Source: CAZJDM01 sp964544765
GTDB taxonomy: Bacteria > Bdellovibrionota_B > Oligoflexia > CAYFLR01
NCBI GenBank assembly: GCA_964544765.1
Contig: CAZJDM010000014.1
Coordinates: 1 to 45,446, forward strand
Length of the DNA: 45,446 nt
Direction of reading: 5' to 3'
Part shown: one piece after another, positions 6,646 through 14,227 of the stretch
How positions within the stretch are numbered: the stretch's first letter is position 1
Layout of the letters: every line of letters begins with the position of its first letter
Notes under the pieces: generated by a model
Told to the model about the DNA's origin: nothing
The model's input: only the letters and a program-made list of their open reading frames with translations
The model's database searches: none
Program-made: the position numbers and the translations under genes

Positions 6646-9034
6646 TATTATTACACAACAAATGAGATTCATATATCGTTTAAATATTATATTTTTAATT
6701 TTGATACTTACTATTCTGTTTGGTTGCGCTTCAGGGCGAAAGGGTAGACCGGCTTGGTACGCTAAAGGAACCAAAGCTGCTGCAAGAGAAGCTAATAATG
6801 ATCAGGAGCAAAACCAAAATGACGATCAAAATGATGATCAACAATATAATCAGAATAATGATCAGAGTAATAGCGGGAGAAATTCGTGGGATATTTTGGA
6901 TAATATAACAAGGGTTCCTGCCTCAAAAAGAAAATCAAGAGCGGTTGAATCTGATCAAGATAATGTTAATGAAAGTGAGGATAGGGCCGGAAATTCTGGC
7001 GAAAATGAATATGAAACTGTTCGTCAGGGAAAATATCCGGGATTGGACCTTAAATATAAAATAAGGAGGAAAGGAAGATGGTACAAACCACCTTTTTGGG
7101 GGACAGTAAATAAAATCACCAATATAGATTTTAAACATACTCGTTCATTTTCTCGTTTAATTATATTAGCTAAATATCCAGCTGATTTTTCTTTAAGTGC
7201 CACACTTGAACATGAATTGGTAATTTTAATCAAAAATGCCATAATTCCCAAAATTATGACCAGACCACTGGATACTAGCGAATTTCCAAGTGCCATTACT
7301 TATGTGCGGATGGAGCAAGTGGTAAGCCCATATCAGGCGGTTCAAGTTATTGTCAGTCTTCGTGGGGTACGACAGGTAAATATTTTTCAAAAAGGTTCTA
7401 AATTAAAACTGGTGGTGGAAAATCCTGATCGGTTCTTTTTAAGTAGCAGTGGTGGTGGTAGTGGTAATAGCACTAGCATTAGTAGTAGTAATAATCGAGC
7501 TAAAATTGAAGGTACCTTTGTCAATAAGATAGCTAACCTCGAAGCTAAAGATGATTTTAATGTCGAGGAACTATTAAAAGAGGAAGAAGTTACTAATAAA
7601 CCCTTGGTTAATCAAAAAAGCTTTATAGATACAGGTAGCTATGAAGATGAAGAAGAACAGGATTTTAGAGGAAAACTTATCAGTTATGATATGGTTGATA
7701 TGCCTTTAGGTTATTTCTTTCGCTTTATATCGGAAATTAGTAATATGAATGTGATTACTTCCTCTTCTGGGATATCCAATAAAAAAACTACGGTTAAAAT
7801 TGAGAATGTTCCTTGGGATCAGGCCTTGGATCTTGTTTTGTCATTAAATAAATTGGGTATGGAGAAAAAAGGAAATATTATTTTAATTTCCACTTTAGCA
7901 GATATTACTTCCGCTAAAAAAGCTCTTGAGAAAGCTAAGAAGTCTTCTGATAAGCTATTACCGACCAAGATATTGATGATGAACATTAATTATGCTGGAT
8001 TAGGGGAAATAAAATCAAGGGTAGATGGATTTTTAAAATCAGTTGCCAAGAATGATGATCGTACTCGAGTTGATGCAGATAACAGAACTAATACATTAAT
8101 TATTGAAGCTACACCCAATCATTTATCTAAAGTACGAACCTTGGTTGAGAAACTAGATATAGAAAATCCCCAAGTCTTGATTGAATCTAGGATAGTGGAA
8201 GCTGATAGAACCTTTGCCAAAAATATCGGGGTTCAATGGCGGGAAAACTTAAATTATGATACGGCTAGAGGGTTTCCAGCCATGCCGTTCCCCAGTAGCA
8301 TAGTACATGGTTGGGTTATGGATTACGGTATCGATGGTTCTAAGGGTGCTCTTGGTGTTACCCTTGGTGCTTTAAACGATTTGATATCTCTCGATTTTAA
8401 TCTTCATTTAGGAGAAGCTAATGGTACCAGTAAGACTATTTCTCATCCTCGGATAACCGTTCAAGATAATGAGCAGGCCTCAATAAATCAAGAAAGTGTA
8501 ATATTTGTTACTCAAAATGGGAAACTAATATCTAAAAAAGCAACAACCAATTTAAATGTTACTCCCAAAATAACTGCTGATGGGTCGGTTTTTCTGGATA
8601 TAAATATTTCCAAACAATCGTTATCGCCTGATGGTTCAGCCAAGACTTCTAAAACCGCGAAAACCAAAGTGTTGGTGGAAAGCGGAGACACTATTGTTAT
8701 TGGAGGTCTGTATACCACGGTTCAGAGGGAAAGTTTCGAAGGTTTTCCGGTACTCATGAATGTACCGGTTATCGGTGTGTTATTTCGGAATTCAAATAAA
8801 TCAGATGCGAAAAGTGAATTGTTGATTTTTATTACTCCTCGTATAATCGTCAAGAAAACTCGTGATTTTACAAAGGAAACGGAAAACGAATACGAGGACG
8901 AAGAAGACGAAGATATGGAAGACGAAGATGAAAACGAAGATGAAAACGAAGATGATGAAAACGAAGACGAGGACATGGAAAACGAAGACGAAAACGAAGA
9001 TGATGAAAATTATGATGAAAACGAAGATGAATAG
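6632..9034 (+). CDS. pilQ: type IV pilus secretin PilQ with an acidic C-terminal tail
   Basis: PilQ is the outer-membrane channel through which the pilus fibre passes. In order: a hydrophobic signal ending in LFGC (Cys32), which suggests a lipoprotein; an Asn/Asp/Gln-rich stretch (55-80); an AMIN-type domain (about 160-260) that should bind peptidoglycan; a Ser/Gly linker (about 272-290); the N0/STN domain with ISYDMVDMPLGYFFRFI; an N1/KH-like domain; and the secretin core ending with ESGDTIVIGGLY and LLIFITPRII. The last 50 residues (751-800) are about three-quarters Asp and Glu, with no basic residue. The GTG start at 6632 has GGGGG six bases upstream; an ATG at 6662 is an alternative. At 800 residues it is in the normal range for PilQ. 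Confidence 0.96.
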   Translation: MRLSSIITQQMRFIYRLNIIFLILILTILFGCASGRKGRPAWYAKGTKAAAREANNDQEQNQNDDQNDDQQYNQNNDQSNSGRNSWDILDNITRVPASKRKSRAVESDQDNVNESEDRAGNSGENEYETVRQGKYPGLDLKYKIRRKGRWYKPPFWGTVNKITNIDFKHTRSFSRLIILAKYPADFSLSATLEHELVILIKNAIIPKIMTRPLDTSEFPSAITYVRMEQVVSPYQAVQVIVSLRGVRQVNIFQKGSKLKLVVENPDRFFLSSSGGGSGNSTSISSSNNRAKIEGTFVNKIANLEAKDDFNVEELLKEEEVTNKPLVNQKSFIDTGSYEDEEEQDFRGKLISYDMVDMPLGYFFRFISEISNMNVITSSSGISNKKTTVKIENVPWDQALDLVLSLNKLGMEKKGNIILISTLADITSAKKALEKAKKSSDKLLPTKILMMNINYAGLGEIKSRVDGFLKSVAKNDDRTRVDADNRTNTLIIEATPNHLSKVRTLVEKLDIENPQVLIESRIVEADRTFAKNIGVQWRENLNYDTARGFPAMPFPSSIVHGWVMDYGIDGSKGALGVTLGALNDLISLDFNLHLGEANGTSKTISHPRITVQDNEQASINQESVIFVTQNGKLISKKATTNLNVTPKITADGSVFLDINISKQSLSPDGSAKTSKTAKTKVLVESGDTIVIGGLYTTVQRESFEGFPVLMNVPVIGVLFRNSNKSDAKSELLIFITPRIIVKKTRDFTKETENEYEDEEDEDMEDEDENEDENEDDENEDEDMENEDENEDDENYDENEDE
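8878..9031 (+). repeat. GAA/GAC/AAC-rich low-complexity repeat encoding the PilQ acidic tail
   Basis: About 150 bases made almost entirely of GAA, GAC, GAT and AAC codons, with repeated blocks such as GATGAAAACGAAGA. The strand asymmetry (purine-rich) and the internal repetition make it a place where replication slippage could change the tail length in multiples of three or shift the frame. Confidence 0.75.
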
Positions 9035-9085
9035 AACTAATAAGTGTTACTAGAAACTGGAAGATAGATAAAATAAGGAGATTTC

Positions 9086-9688
9086 ATGAAAATATACATC
9101 CTTTTTCTATGTATATTGACTATCGCTGCTTGTAAGTTATCTCCATATACCAAAGATGATAGGGGGGATAGTGATCCTGATATTGGACCGACCAAAATAT
9201 CTACTGATGTGAGTGAGGTTTTGGTATGTCCTTTAGTATGTACCGGTTCTTATCTGGCTCCAGCTGGTAAAGCTGTCTATGATCCAACTAGTCTTAGTGA
9301 TGGAACAGGTGTTAAATATTCTAATTGGCAAATTTCTAACCTTTCTGATAAACCTGACAGTCTGGATGATCTTTGTCCAGGTACGGGGACGGTAGAAATT
9401 AATGTAGTTCTTAGTATAACTGATGCCAATGGTACTCCTAAACCAAAGGTAGCTGTTACCTATAATATTGTTGGGGCCATAGATACTATGGAGGCCTTTA
9501 GGTGTACCGATAGTTGTGGTTTTATTCGGGCCAAATTTGGTGTAAATATACCTCAGGAGTATGGAGTAACTAAAGGGGGGAGCATAATTGTATCTTCGGG
9601 TCCCTTAATGTCAGATTCGATTCCAATCAGTGTAAAAACAAAAGATCAAGAAAGCGTCACCCAATGTGAAGGTGAGGAGGAACTATAG
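9086..9688 (+). CDS. predicted lipoprotein of unknown function, pilus operon
   Basis: The N-terminus is a short hydrophobic signal ending in IAAC (Cys16), a good lipobox. The mature protein is rich in beta-prone sequence, has several cysteines, and contains a stretch (about 105-195, VEINVVLSITDANGTPKPKV onward) that resembles bacterial Ig-like/Big folds. I do not recognise a named family. An AAGGAG site precedes the ATG, and the gene sits 51 bases after pilQ and directly abuts the next gene, so it is probably co-transcribed with the pilus genes. A role at the outer membrane near PilQ is an inference from position and lipidation. Confidence 0.75.
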   Translation: MKIYILFLCILTIAACKLSPYTKDDRGDSDPDIGPTKISTDVSEVLVCPLVCTGSYLAPAGKAVYDPTSLSDGTGVKYSNWQISNLSDKPDSLDDLCPGTGTVEINVVLSITDANGTPKPKVAVTYNIVGAIDTMEAFRCTDSCGFIRAKFGVNIPQEYGVTKGGSIIVSSGPLMSDSIPISVKTKDQESVTQCEGEEEL

Positions 9689-10681
9689 TTGTATCAGCCT
9701 TTTTATCTTTCAGTTGAAAATTTAGAACAATTAGTCATTGATTTGTCTTTGACTCCAACTGAACAATCTATATTGAAGAAGTTTTTGCAAACCCGAGGTT
9801 CCAAGGCTTTTATTAAGCCTGCGGAAATATTTAGAAAAAGAGGTTATTATAATGAATCTATTCGTATTTTAGAGGATGGATTACGCAATTATCCTGATTT
9901 TCATGCTGGCAGAGTTTTGTTGGCCAAAGATTATTATTCAATTGGTAATATATCACGTGCCAAATATGAATTATGGCCAATCATTGATCAGCTTGCCGGT
10001 AATCTTATCGCTCTTAAGACTATTTTGAGAATAAGTTTTTTAGAAGGTTCCGAGGAAAATGTTAGAAAGGCTTTTGATAATTTACAAACGGTCTTTCATT
10101 TTGATGAAGAGGATAAAAAACTTTATAATCTTTATATAGATGGTGGTATCGATAAAGCCAGACAATCAATAGTTAGTGATTTTAAAGAAAAGCGAATAAA
10201 TTTAAAATTAAGTGGTCTTTTGGATGCTGATATTCTATCTTTTAATGCTAATGAAAAGGAAGAGACCTTTTCTAATAATGGTCCTAAGAAAAACTCCTAT
10301 TTTGATGGGTTTGAAGTAGTAAGTACCAATGATGTTTTTACTAAGTGGATCAAAACAATAGAGAGTATGGATCCTCATCCTCTGGATACCCCTCATTTGG
10401 AAGAAATGACCATGGCTGAATTGTATATTCAACAAGGAAAATATGAAAAAGCTTTGGAAATATATAAAACAATCAATAACTCAGATTCAACTTTAGGAGT
10501 TCAAAGAAAAATAAAAGAATTGAAAAAGAAATTAACTACTTCTTTATACAATAATTCGATAGATAATAGTAAGCAGGCAAATACCAGTAATAGTAATATT
10601 GGCAGCTTACGGAAAAATTTGATCAAAAAGAAAACAACTTTTTTAAAGAATTTATTAACTAGAATTGAAAAACGTACATAA
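9689..10681 (+). CDS. TPR-repeat protein downstream of pilQ
   Basis: A 330-residue, mostly helical protein with tetratricopeptide-type pairs, for example GYYNESIRILEDGLRNYPDF (about 52-71) followed by AGRVLLAKDYYSIGNISRAK, and a later pair around GKYEKALEIYKTI (about 250). No signal peptide is visible, so it is likely cytoplasmic or peripheral. The start is a TTG touching the stop of the lipoprotein gene, with GGAGG eight bases upstream. The C-terminal 50 residues are basic and Ser/Asn-rich. Some pilus operons encode a TPR pilotin such as Tgl near pilQ, but that is a lipoprotein and this one is not, so equivalence is doubtful. Confidence 0.82.
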   Translation: MYQPFYLSVENLEQLVIDLSLTPTEQSILKKFLQTRGSKAFIKPAEIFRKRGYYNESIRILEDGLRNYPDFHAGRVLLAKDYYSIGNISRAKYELWPIIDQLAGNLIALKTILRISFLEGSEENVRKAFDNLQTVFHFDEEDKKLYNLYIDGGIDKARQSIVSDFKEKRINLKLSGLLDADILSFNANEKEETFSNNGPKKNSYFDGFEVVSTNDVFTKWIKTIESMDPHPLDTPHLEEMTMAELYIQQGKYEKALEIYKTINNSDSTLGVQRKIKELKKKLTTSLYNNSIDNSKQANTSNSNIGSLRKNLIKKKTTFLKNLLTRIEKRT

Positions 10682-11111
10682 AAAAATCAACATCATTCAT
10701 GGTCCTAATCTCTCTCTTTTGGGTGAAAGAGAAAAATCTATCTATGGTGATGTTTCTTTAAAAGATTTAAATGAAGAATTATTGCTAATAGCCAAGACGG
10801 CCAAGATAGATATCGATTTTTTCCAATCAAATCATGAGGGTGAGATTGTGGACCATATTTTATCCTTAAAAAATACCGATGCTATAATTATTAATCCAGC
10901 AGCTTATACACATACTAGTATTGCTATTAGAGATGCTCTTTTGGGTATAGCCAAACCTTTTATTGAGGTCCATCTAAGTAATGTTTATACTCGTGAAAAA
11001 TTTAGGAAAAAGTCCTATTTGTCGGATGTTGCTATAGGGGTTATAACGGGTCTAGGTGTCCATTCTTATAAATCCGCCCTATATTATTTTATTCATGGTT
11101 ATTTCAAATAG
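10665..11111 (+). CDS. aroQ: 3-dehydroquinate dehydratase, type II
   Basis: Catalyses dehydration of 3-dehydroquinate to 3-dehydroshikimate in the shikimate pathway. The 148-residue protein has the type II landmarks: IIHGPNLSLLGERE at the N-terminus with the flexible-lid Arg22 and catalytic Tyr27, FFQSNHEGEIVD, INPAAYTHTSIAIRDAL, and EVHLSN with the catalytic His103. The start appears to be a TTG inside the last 17 bases of the TPR gene, with only a weak ribosome site, so translation probably depends on coupling. Location between the pilus genes and efp/accBC is a conserved order in deltaproteobacterial-type genomes. Confidence 0.95.
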   Translation: MKNVHKKINIIHGPNLSLLGEREKSIYGDVSLKDLNEELLLIAKTAKIDIDFFQSNHEGEIVDHILSLKNTDAIIINPAAYTHTSIAIRDALLGIAKPFIEVHLSNVYTREKFRKKSYLSDVAIGVITGLGVHSYKSALYYFIHGYFK

Positions 11112-11114
11112 CAC

Positions 11115-11143
11115 TTGCATTTAGCATAAACCAAACTTATATT
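11115..11143 (+). promoter_or_regulatory. putative efp promoter
   Basis: TTGCAT at 11115-11120 and TATATT at 11138-11143 have a 17-base spacer, starting four bases after the aroQ stop. About 30 bases of leader and an AAGGAG site follow before the efp ATG. This suggests efp-accB-accC can be transcribed independently of the pilus genes. Confidence 0.5.
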
Positions 11144-11182
11144 TCCAGTCAGTGTTTTTATTGGAATAAAGGAGTTTATAAA

Positions 11183-11749
11183 ATGTATGATGCCAGTGAG
11201 CTTAGAAAAGGACTGAAGATCGAGTATAATAATGCTCCTTATGCTATTATCGAGTATCTTCATGTTAATCCTGGAAAAGGCAGTGCTTTTGTTCGAACCA
11301 AATTGAAGAATCTGCAAACCGGTCAAGTTATTGATATTACTTTCAAAGCAAGTGACAAGGTAGGAAAGCCGGATTTAGAAGAACGAGATATGCAATATCT
11401 CTATTTTGATGGTGCATATCATTTTATGGATAAAAAAACATATGAACAGGTTGAAATTGATAAAGAAATAATTGGAGATGATAAATATTTCCTTGTTGAG
11501 GAAAAAGATGTTAAGATGCTTTTTTATAATGGTAAAACAGTTAGTATTGATTTTTCAAATTTTGTGACTCTGGAAGTTACTGAAACGGGTCCCAATATAA
11601 AAGGGGATACAGCTTCCAGTAGTGGTAAACCGGCTACTTTATCGACGGGGTTGGTTGTAACGGTTCCTTTTCATATTAATGAAGGAGATATGTTGAAAAT
11701 TGATACTCGAACTGGAAAGTATGTGGAAAGAGTCAGTGTTGGAAAATAA
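11183..11749 (+). CDS. efp: elongation factor P
   Basis: EF-P binds between the P and E sites and rescues ribosomes stalled at consecutive prolines. The protein has the standard three beta-barrel layout in 188 residues, with the tip loop NPGKGSAF placing Lys32 where the beta-lysyl modification is made in EpmA-type systems, and the C-terminal signature region TGLVVTVPFHINEGDML. The lysine-type loop suggests EpmA-like modification, but no modifying gene is in the window. The ATG has AAGGAG upstream. accB follows within 14 bases. Confidence 0.98.
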   Translation: MYDASELRKGLKIEYNNAPYAIIEYLHVNPGKGSAFVRTKLKNLQTGQVIDITFKASDKVGKPDLEERDMQYLYFDGAYHFMDKKTYEQVEIDKEIIGDDKYFLVEEKDVKMLFYNGKTVSIDFSNFVTLEVTETGPNIKGDTASSSGKPATLSTGLVVTVPFHINEGDMLKIDTRTGKYVERVSVGK

Positions 11750-11763
11750 TTTATGGAGTGGTA

Positions 11764-12240
11764 ATGGATCTTAAAAAAATAGAAAAAGTTATGAAGCTTA
11801 TGAAATCTTATGATCTGGGTGTTTTTGATTATAAGGACGAAACGATGAAAATAAAATTAGAAAAGGGATATTTACCTCCACTGCATGCCTCGGTACCTCC
11901 TACTATAGTTGATAAAACAGTGACCAGTTTGCCTCGGGCTCCAGATAAATATGAGAATAATGAAAATAGTGTAAAACAAACTTCTAAAGAAAATATTAAA
12001 GTAATTACCTCTCCATTAGTGGGTACCTTTTATCAAGCACCTTCTCCTGATTCAGATCCATTTGTAACAAGAGGATCTCATGTAAAAAAGGGGGATGTCC
12101 TTTGTATAGTTGAAGCAATGAAGCTTATGAACGAACTAGAAGCAGAATATTCTGGGGTAATAAAAGAAGTATTGGTTGAAAACGGTTCTTTGGTAGAATT
12201 TGGAACAGAACTTTTTAAAATTGAGTTAGCTGATGTTTAG
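11764..12240 (+). CDS. accB: biotin carboxyl carrier protein of acetyl-CoA carboxylase
   Basis: AccB carries biotin between the carboxylase and carboxyltransferase steps in malonyl-CoA formation. The C-terminal biotinyl domain (about 80-158) contains CIVEAMKLMNE, with the biotinylated Lys120, and the N-terminus has the usual conserved start DLKKIEKVMKLM. A Pro/Lys/Asn-rich linker joins them. I chose the ATG at 11764 because GGAG lies five bases upstream and the protein then begins MDLKKIEK; the GTG at 11758 is in frame but overlaps that site. The gene lies between efp and accC. Confidence 0.96.
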   Translation: MDLKKIEKVMKLMKSYDLGVFDYKDETMKIKLEKGYLPPLHASVPPTIVDKTVTSLPRAPDKYENNENSVKQTSKENIKVITSPLVGTFYQAPSPDSDPFVTRGSHVKKGDVLCIVEAMKLMNELEAEYSGVIKEVLVENGSLVEFGTELFKIELADV

Positions 12241-12249
12241 TTGCTAGAC

Positions 12250-12277
12250 ACTGGTTACTGGTTACTGGTTACTGGCT
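12250..12277 (+). repeat. heptanucleotide tandem repeat between accB and accC
   Basis: Three exact copies of ACTGGTT and a fourth with one change lie between accB and accC. On the other strand the unit reads CAGTAAC. Two further loci in the window (20627-20654 and 44422-44452) also have CAG every seven bases. Confidence 0.85.
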
Positions 12278-12333
12278 ACGGGCTGTGGGATGCTAGTATA
12301 TAACGGCAGTAAAACTACAGGGAGGATTTGGAA

Positions 12334-13680
12334 TTGTTTTCTAAAATACTTATTGCTAATCGAGGCGAAATTGCCGTTCGTATTATTCGTACCTGTAAAG
12401 AAATGAATATCAAGACAGTAGCGGTTTACTCGGATGTTGATAAGAATTCTCTGCATGTCAAAATGGCCGATGAGTCTATTTGTATTGGTCCAGCCAGATC
12501 CTCAAATAGTTATCTTAATATTAACGCAATTATTACAGCAGCTGAAATCACTAAAGCAGAAGCTGTTCACCCAGGATATGGGTTTTTAGCCGAGAATTCA
12601 TCTTTTGCCGCAGCTTGTGAGCAAAATAATATAGTATTTATAGGGCCGACTATTACTAACATGCAATTACTAGGTGATAAGATCCAGGCCCGTAAAAAAG
12701 CGATTACAGCAGGAGTTCCACTATTTGGTGGTAGTGAGGGATCCCTATCTGATAGTGATGAAGCTTGTAGAATCGCTGAGGGAATTGGATATCCGGTTAT
12801 GTTAAAAGCTTCTCTTGGAGGTGGAGGTAGAGGATTAAAAATTGTAGAAAATAAAAAGGAGTTAAAAAAGTATTTTAATCTTTTAAAAACCGAAGCTACT
12901 TCATCTTTTGGTTGTGGAGATATGTTTTTAGAAAAGTATTGCCGAAATGCTAAGCATGTTGAGATTCAGATCTTAGCTGATAATTTTGGTCAGACTGTTT
13001 ATTTGGGGGAACGAGATTGCTCTATTCAGCGTCGTCATCAAAAAATTATTGAAGAATCTCCTTGCAATGTACTTGATGATGAAGTTAGGCAAAAAATTGG
13101 TGAGGCAGCTGTAAGATTGGCTAAAGAAGTTGGCTATATAAATGCGGGAACAATAGAATTTCTGTTGGATGAAAATAATAACTTTCACTTTTTAGAAATG
13201 AACACCAGAATACAAGTAGAACATCCAGTTACGGAGATGATAACTGGAATTGATATTGTGCGGACTCAAATTTTGGTTGCCGCAGGTAAACCATTACCAT
13301 TTAAACAAGAAGATATTCGGTTTACAGGTCATGCGATAGAATGTAGAATAAATGCAGAGGATACTTTGACATTTGTTCCTTCTCCAGGAAAAATAACAAA
13401 ATATAAGCTCCCTGGAGGCTTTGGAGTACGGGTAGATACATTTATTCAAAGTGATTACAATGTAGAACCCTATTACGATTCTTTGATTGCCAAGTTAATT
13501 GTACATGGAGAGGATCGTGATACTTGTATTGATCGTATGAAAAGGGCCTTATCCGAGTTTGAGATTGAAGGAATCAAAACCAATGTTGGTTTTCATCAAA
13601 AGATTCTGGGAGCACCTATATTTAAGGAAGGAACGTATACTACTAACTGTCTTTCAAAATTGAAAGCAGCAGGTAAATGA
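12334..13680 (+). CDS. accC: biotin carboxylase subunit of acetyl-CoA carboxylase
   Basis: AccC uses ATP and bicarbonate to carboxylate the biotin on AccB. The sequence shows the N-terminal KILIANRGEIAVRII motif, the glycine-rich ATP-grasp loop KASLGGGGRGLKIV, the catalytic stretch FLEMNTRIQVEHPVTE, and the C-terminal domain beginning GHAIECRINAED. Full length is about 448 residues, as expected. I place the start at TTG 12334, which gives MFSKILIANRG as in other AccC proteins and stands eight bases after GGGAGG; an in-frame TTG at 12328 is too close to that site. The stop overlaps the following ATG as ATGA. Confidence 0.97.
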   Translation: MFSKILIANRGEIAVRIIRTCKEMNIKTVAVYSDVDKNSLHVKMADESICIGPARSSNSYLNINAIITAAEITKAEAVHPGYGFLAENSSFAAACEQNNIVFIGPTITNMQLLGDKIQARKKAITAGVPLFGGSEGSLSDSDEACRIAEGIGYPVMLKASLGGGGRGLKIVENKKELKKYFNLLKTEATSSFGCGDMFLEKYCRNAKHVEIQILADNFGQTVYLGERDCSIQRRHQKIIEESPCNVLDDEVRQKIGEAAVRLAKEVGYINAGTIEFLLDENNNFHFLEMNTRIQVEHPVTEMITGIDIVRTQILVAAGKPLPFKQEDIRFTGHAIECRINAEDTLTFVPSPGKITKYKLPGGFGVRVDTFIQSDYNVEPYYDSLIAKLIVHGEDRDTCIDRMKRALSEFEIEGIKTNVGFHQKILGAPIFKEGTYTTNCLSKLKAAGK

Positions 13681-14180
13681 AAAAAAAAATAAAAATATTA
13701 CTCATCTCAATTTTACTAATATTCATTTTTGTACGACTCTTAATCCTTGTTTTCAATAATACCTATGTCCAAAATGTTATCGAAAAGGCGATAATAGTAT
13801 TTTTAGAGAGAAAATTAGATGCCGATGTAGGCTATTCTTCCTTAGAAATATCTTTACTACCCTCTTACTTAAAACTGCAAAAGATCAATATAGAATTTAA
13901 AAATAATATGGACATACAAGCTGGGGAACTGGTTATTTATCCCCGACTATTCTCTGGATGGGGCAAGATCCCTAAATTGGAACGTTTATACATTAAAGAA
14001 GTTAATTTTATCGCTGACCTAGACTCTTTGTCCAAGGGAAAGGATGCTGATGATGAGAGTTCTGCATCGTCTTGGAAAGATGGTTTCTCAGACGCGTTAG
14101 CTCAATTTGATAGTGATCTTATTGATGAGTTGGTCATAGAACAGGGAAACTGGTTAATAAAGAAGGTGCACTTACCTTAA
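13677..14180 (+). CDS. tamB: TamB-like protein, N-terminal part (separated by a frameshift)
   Basis: This 167-residue frame starts at an ATGA overlap with accC and encodes a basic N-terminus, one membrane helix (about 6-27), then the start of an AsmA/TamB-type beta-rich periplasmic domain (for example LPSYLKLQKINIEFKNNMDI). It stops soon after QGNWLIKKVHLP. The next frame continues the same protein: read in the +2 frame from about 14156 the sequence is NKEGALTLNGIHIQLNQ, without a stop. The two halves therefore look like one gene broken by loss of a single base (or gain of two) near 14154-14160, or by a sequencing error. If intact, the protein would have about 1,300 residues. Confidence 0.75.
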   Translation: MKKKIKILLISILLIFIFVRLLILVFNNTYVQNVIEKAIIVFLERKLDADVGYSSLEISLLPSYLKLQKINIEFKNNMDIQAGELVIYPRLFSGWGKIPKLERLYIKEVNFIADLDSLSKGKDADDESSASSWKDGFSDALAQFDSDLIDELVIEQGNWLIKKVHLP

Positions 14181-14227
14181 ACGGCATACATATCCAACTT
14201 AATCAAACTGACTCTGATAGTTCCAAT

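Noticed and set aside
8722..8976. A minus-strand ORF rich in Ser, opposite the PilQ tail
   Set aside because: It is the mirror of the GAA/GAC-rich acidic-tail coding sequence; no start signal or sensible protein.
12250..12277. CRISPR-like array
   Set aside because: Units are seven bases with no spacers.
14129..14180. Programmed -1 frameshift in tamB
   Set aside because: The overlap lacks a slippery X-XXY-YYZ heptamer with a following structure; a mutation or sequencing error is simpler.
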